Source of the DNA: Streptosporangiaceae bacterium
GTDB taxonomy: Bacteria > Actinomycetota > Actinomycetes > Streptosporangiales > Streptosporangiaceae
Length of the DNA: 14,886 nucleotides
Reading direction: 5' to 3'
Assembly (NCBI GenBank): GCA_030039095.1
Contig: JASHQP010000308.1
Coordinates: 1-14,886, forward strand
The stretch's first letter is position 1. Every line of letters starts with the position of its first letter. A program made the translations under genes and the position numbers. This document shows, piece after piece, positions 13,705-14,886 of this stretch. Below the pieces are notes generated by a model. That model was not told the DNA's origin. It did no database searches and saw only the letters and a program-made list of their open reading frames with translations.

Positions 13705-13861
13705 GTGTCTGTCCCGAATCGGCCGCCAGCGCCGACGAGAGTGCACAATCAAATGAGAGATCAGCGGAGGCGAGAGCTTAGCGCGCAGCAGCGGGGGCAC
13801 AGCACAGACAGCATAGAAGCCGCTGGCGAGGAACCTTGGGCGGCACGACTAGCGGAGCGAT

Positions 13862-14886
13862 ATGGATCTTGTTGCGGTATCCATCACCCTGGTGGCAGCG
13901 ATGCTGCTGGGGATCGGCTGGGTCCTGCAGCAGTATGCCGCCGAGCAAGCGCCGAACTCCTACTTCCTGCGGCTGCGCCTGATCGTTGACCTGCTGCACC
14001 GGCCCCGCTGGCTGCTGGGACTGGCCGTGATGATCTCCGGGCAGCTGCTGTCGGCGTGGTCGGTCGGTCACATCGACCTGACGCTCTACGAGCCGCTGCT
14101 GGCCAGCAGCCTGATTTTCGCCCTCGCGCTCGCCGTCCCCCTGTCCCACCAGCGCCTGAGAGCATCCGAAATGATCGGCGCGGTCATCCTGGCCGGCGGC
14201 GTCGCCGCGCTGTCACTGTCGCGCTCCACCGGCACGCCGTCGGCGTCGTTCGGCTCGTTCTCCGACTGGCCAGCGGCAGCCGGCATCGCAGTGGTGGCCT
14301 ACTGCTTCATTCACGCCGGGCACCTGCGCTGCGGCCAGGCCCGCGCCACCCTGACCGGCATCGGCACGGGCCTGGTCATGGGGATATCCGACGCGCTGAC
14401 CCGCCGCTCCGTGCAGATCCTTGACGCCCACTCGTTCACCGGGCTGCTGACCTCCTGGCCGCCGTACTGCCTGCTCGCGGCGGCCCTGATCGGCATGTGG
14501 CTGATGCAGAACTCGTTCAACGCGGCGCCGCTGCACGCGTCGCTGCCCGGGATCACGGCGGCCGAGCCGGTCTCGGGCATCCTGCTCGGTGTCGTGGTCT
14601 TCGGTGACCGCATCGACATCTCCCCGGCGATGCTCGCGCTCCAGGCCGCCGGCATCGCGGCGCTGGTGGTGGGCGTCGTCATGGTGGCCCGTTCGCCGAG
14701 ACTTGGCCAGCTGCGGCCGTCCGCGGTGATACCAGATTCGGTCATACCGGGCCGGAGCAGCGGGAAGGGCACGCACGACGGGGCCCCGCCGCCGGCAGGC
14801 GCGCAGGAGCCCGAACCGGGCGGGCAGCCGCGGGAGCCGCAGGCAAAGGCCCAGGCGCAGGCACCCGCGCCGGAACCAGGGGCCAA
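13862..14886 (+). CDS. DMT-superfamily (EamA-like) membrane protein, C-terminus cut by window edge
   Basis: The frame is open from ATG 13862 to the end of the window (341 codons plus 2 nt) and has no stop in view. GGAG at 13854-13857 lies 4 nt before the ATG. It begins MDLVAVSITLVAAMLLGIGW and shows about nine hydrophobic helices between residues 2 and 262. These include GLAVMISGQLLSAWSVG, EMIGAVILAGGVAALSLS and AALVVGVVMVA. The final pair (ITAAEPVSGILLGVVVFGD, then ALQAAGIAALVVGVVMV) is characteristic of drug/metabolite transporters of the EamA/DMT fold, which move small metabolites across the inner membrane. After the last helix comes a long Pro/Ala/Gln/Gly-rich cytoplasmic tail (from about 265), still open at the edge. 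The substrate is unknown. It is probably a separate transcription unit from the GH65 gene, 244 nt upstream. Confidence 0.85.
   Translation, partial: MDLVAVSITLVAAMLLGIGWVLQQYAAEQAPNSYFLRLRLIVDLLHRPRWLLGLAVMISGQLLSAWSVGHIDLTLYEPLLASSLIFALALAVPLSHQRLRASEMIGAVILAGGVAALSLSRSTGTPSASFGSFSDWPAAAGIAVVAYCFIHAGHLRCGQARATLTGIGTGLVMGISDALTRRSVQILDAHSFTGLLTSWPPYCLLAAALIGMWLMQNSFNAAPLHASLPGITAAEPVSGILLGVVVFGDRIDISPAMLALQAAGIAALVVGVVMVARSPRLGQLRPSAVIPDSVIPGRSSGKGTHDGAPPPAGAQEPEPGGQPREPQAKAQAQAPAPEPGA

Noticed and set aside
13648..13989. Plus-strand frame overlapping the transporter start
   Set aside because: It overlaps the transporter in another frame, is Arg-rich and has no Shine-Dalgarno; the transporter frame shows clear membrane helices.

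Overview
The window is high-GC DNA of the kind seen in filamentous or mycelial Actinomycetota. Pointers to this are strong G/C bias at third codon positions, frequent GTG starts, a SARP-type regulator, a HutC-type GntR regulator, a DinB2-type polymerase IV, and a leaderless GTG start 6 nt after a TANNNT -10 box. The genus cannot be named from sequence alone. No rRNA, tRNA, CRISPR array, transposase or integrase is visible, and the gene layout looks chromosomal.

Layout. Positions 1-187 (minus) hold the N-terminus of a SARP/BTAD regulator cut by the window edge. Positions 304-2610 (minus) encode a cytoplasmic, Fe-S-less molybdopterin S/N-oxide reductase of the BisC/TorA/DMSO-reductase group. 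A divergent promoter region (about 2720-2790) separates it from a plus-strand operon: a class III aminotransferase related to glutamate-1-semialdehyde aminomutase (2793-4142), a GntR/UTRA regulator (4157-5077) and a xylulokinase-like FGGY kinase (5148-6719). Convergent to this, on the minus strand, is a purine-deaminase-family gene (8843-7815) followed by a DinB2-type DNA polymerase IV (7759-6716). On the plus strand follow an unrecognised 304-residue protein (9006-9920), a VOC-fold protein (10033-10449), a beta-phosphoglucomutase-like HAD phosphatase (10475-11218) overlapping a GH65 disaccharide phosphorylase (11215-13617), and a DMT-type membrane transporter (13862 to the edge, incomplete).

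How the genes may work together. The HAD/GH65 pair is a known combination: phosphorolysis of an alpha-linked disaccharide gives beta-glucose-1-phosphate, which the mutase converts to glucose-6-phosphate. The aminotransferase, GntR regulator and sugar kinase look like a small substrate-induced catabolic operon whose substrate I cannot name. Its promoter overlaps that of the divergent oxidoreductase, so one regulator could control both.

The most unusual structure is that both same-strand gaps of 50-70 nt are filled exactly by a tiny reading frame. GntR to kinase has a 25-codon frame and deaminase to dinB a 20-codon frame. Each begins by a 4-nt ATGA overlap with the upstream stop and ends by a 4-nt ATGA or GTGA overlap with the downstream start, so ribosomes could pass through without leaving the mRNA. 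G-run/C-run hairpins occur near the starts of three genes (kinase, dinB, the 9006 gene), two of them at or within these relays. Other points of note are an isoleucine at the polymerase steric gate, loss of the catalytic HAGE glutamate in the deaminase, and a perfect 11-bp-arm inverted repeat over the deaminase start codon.
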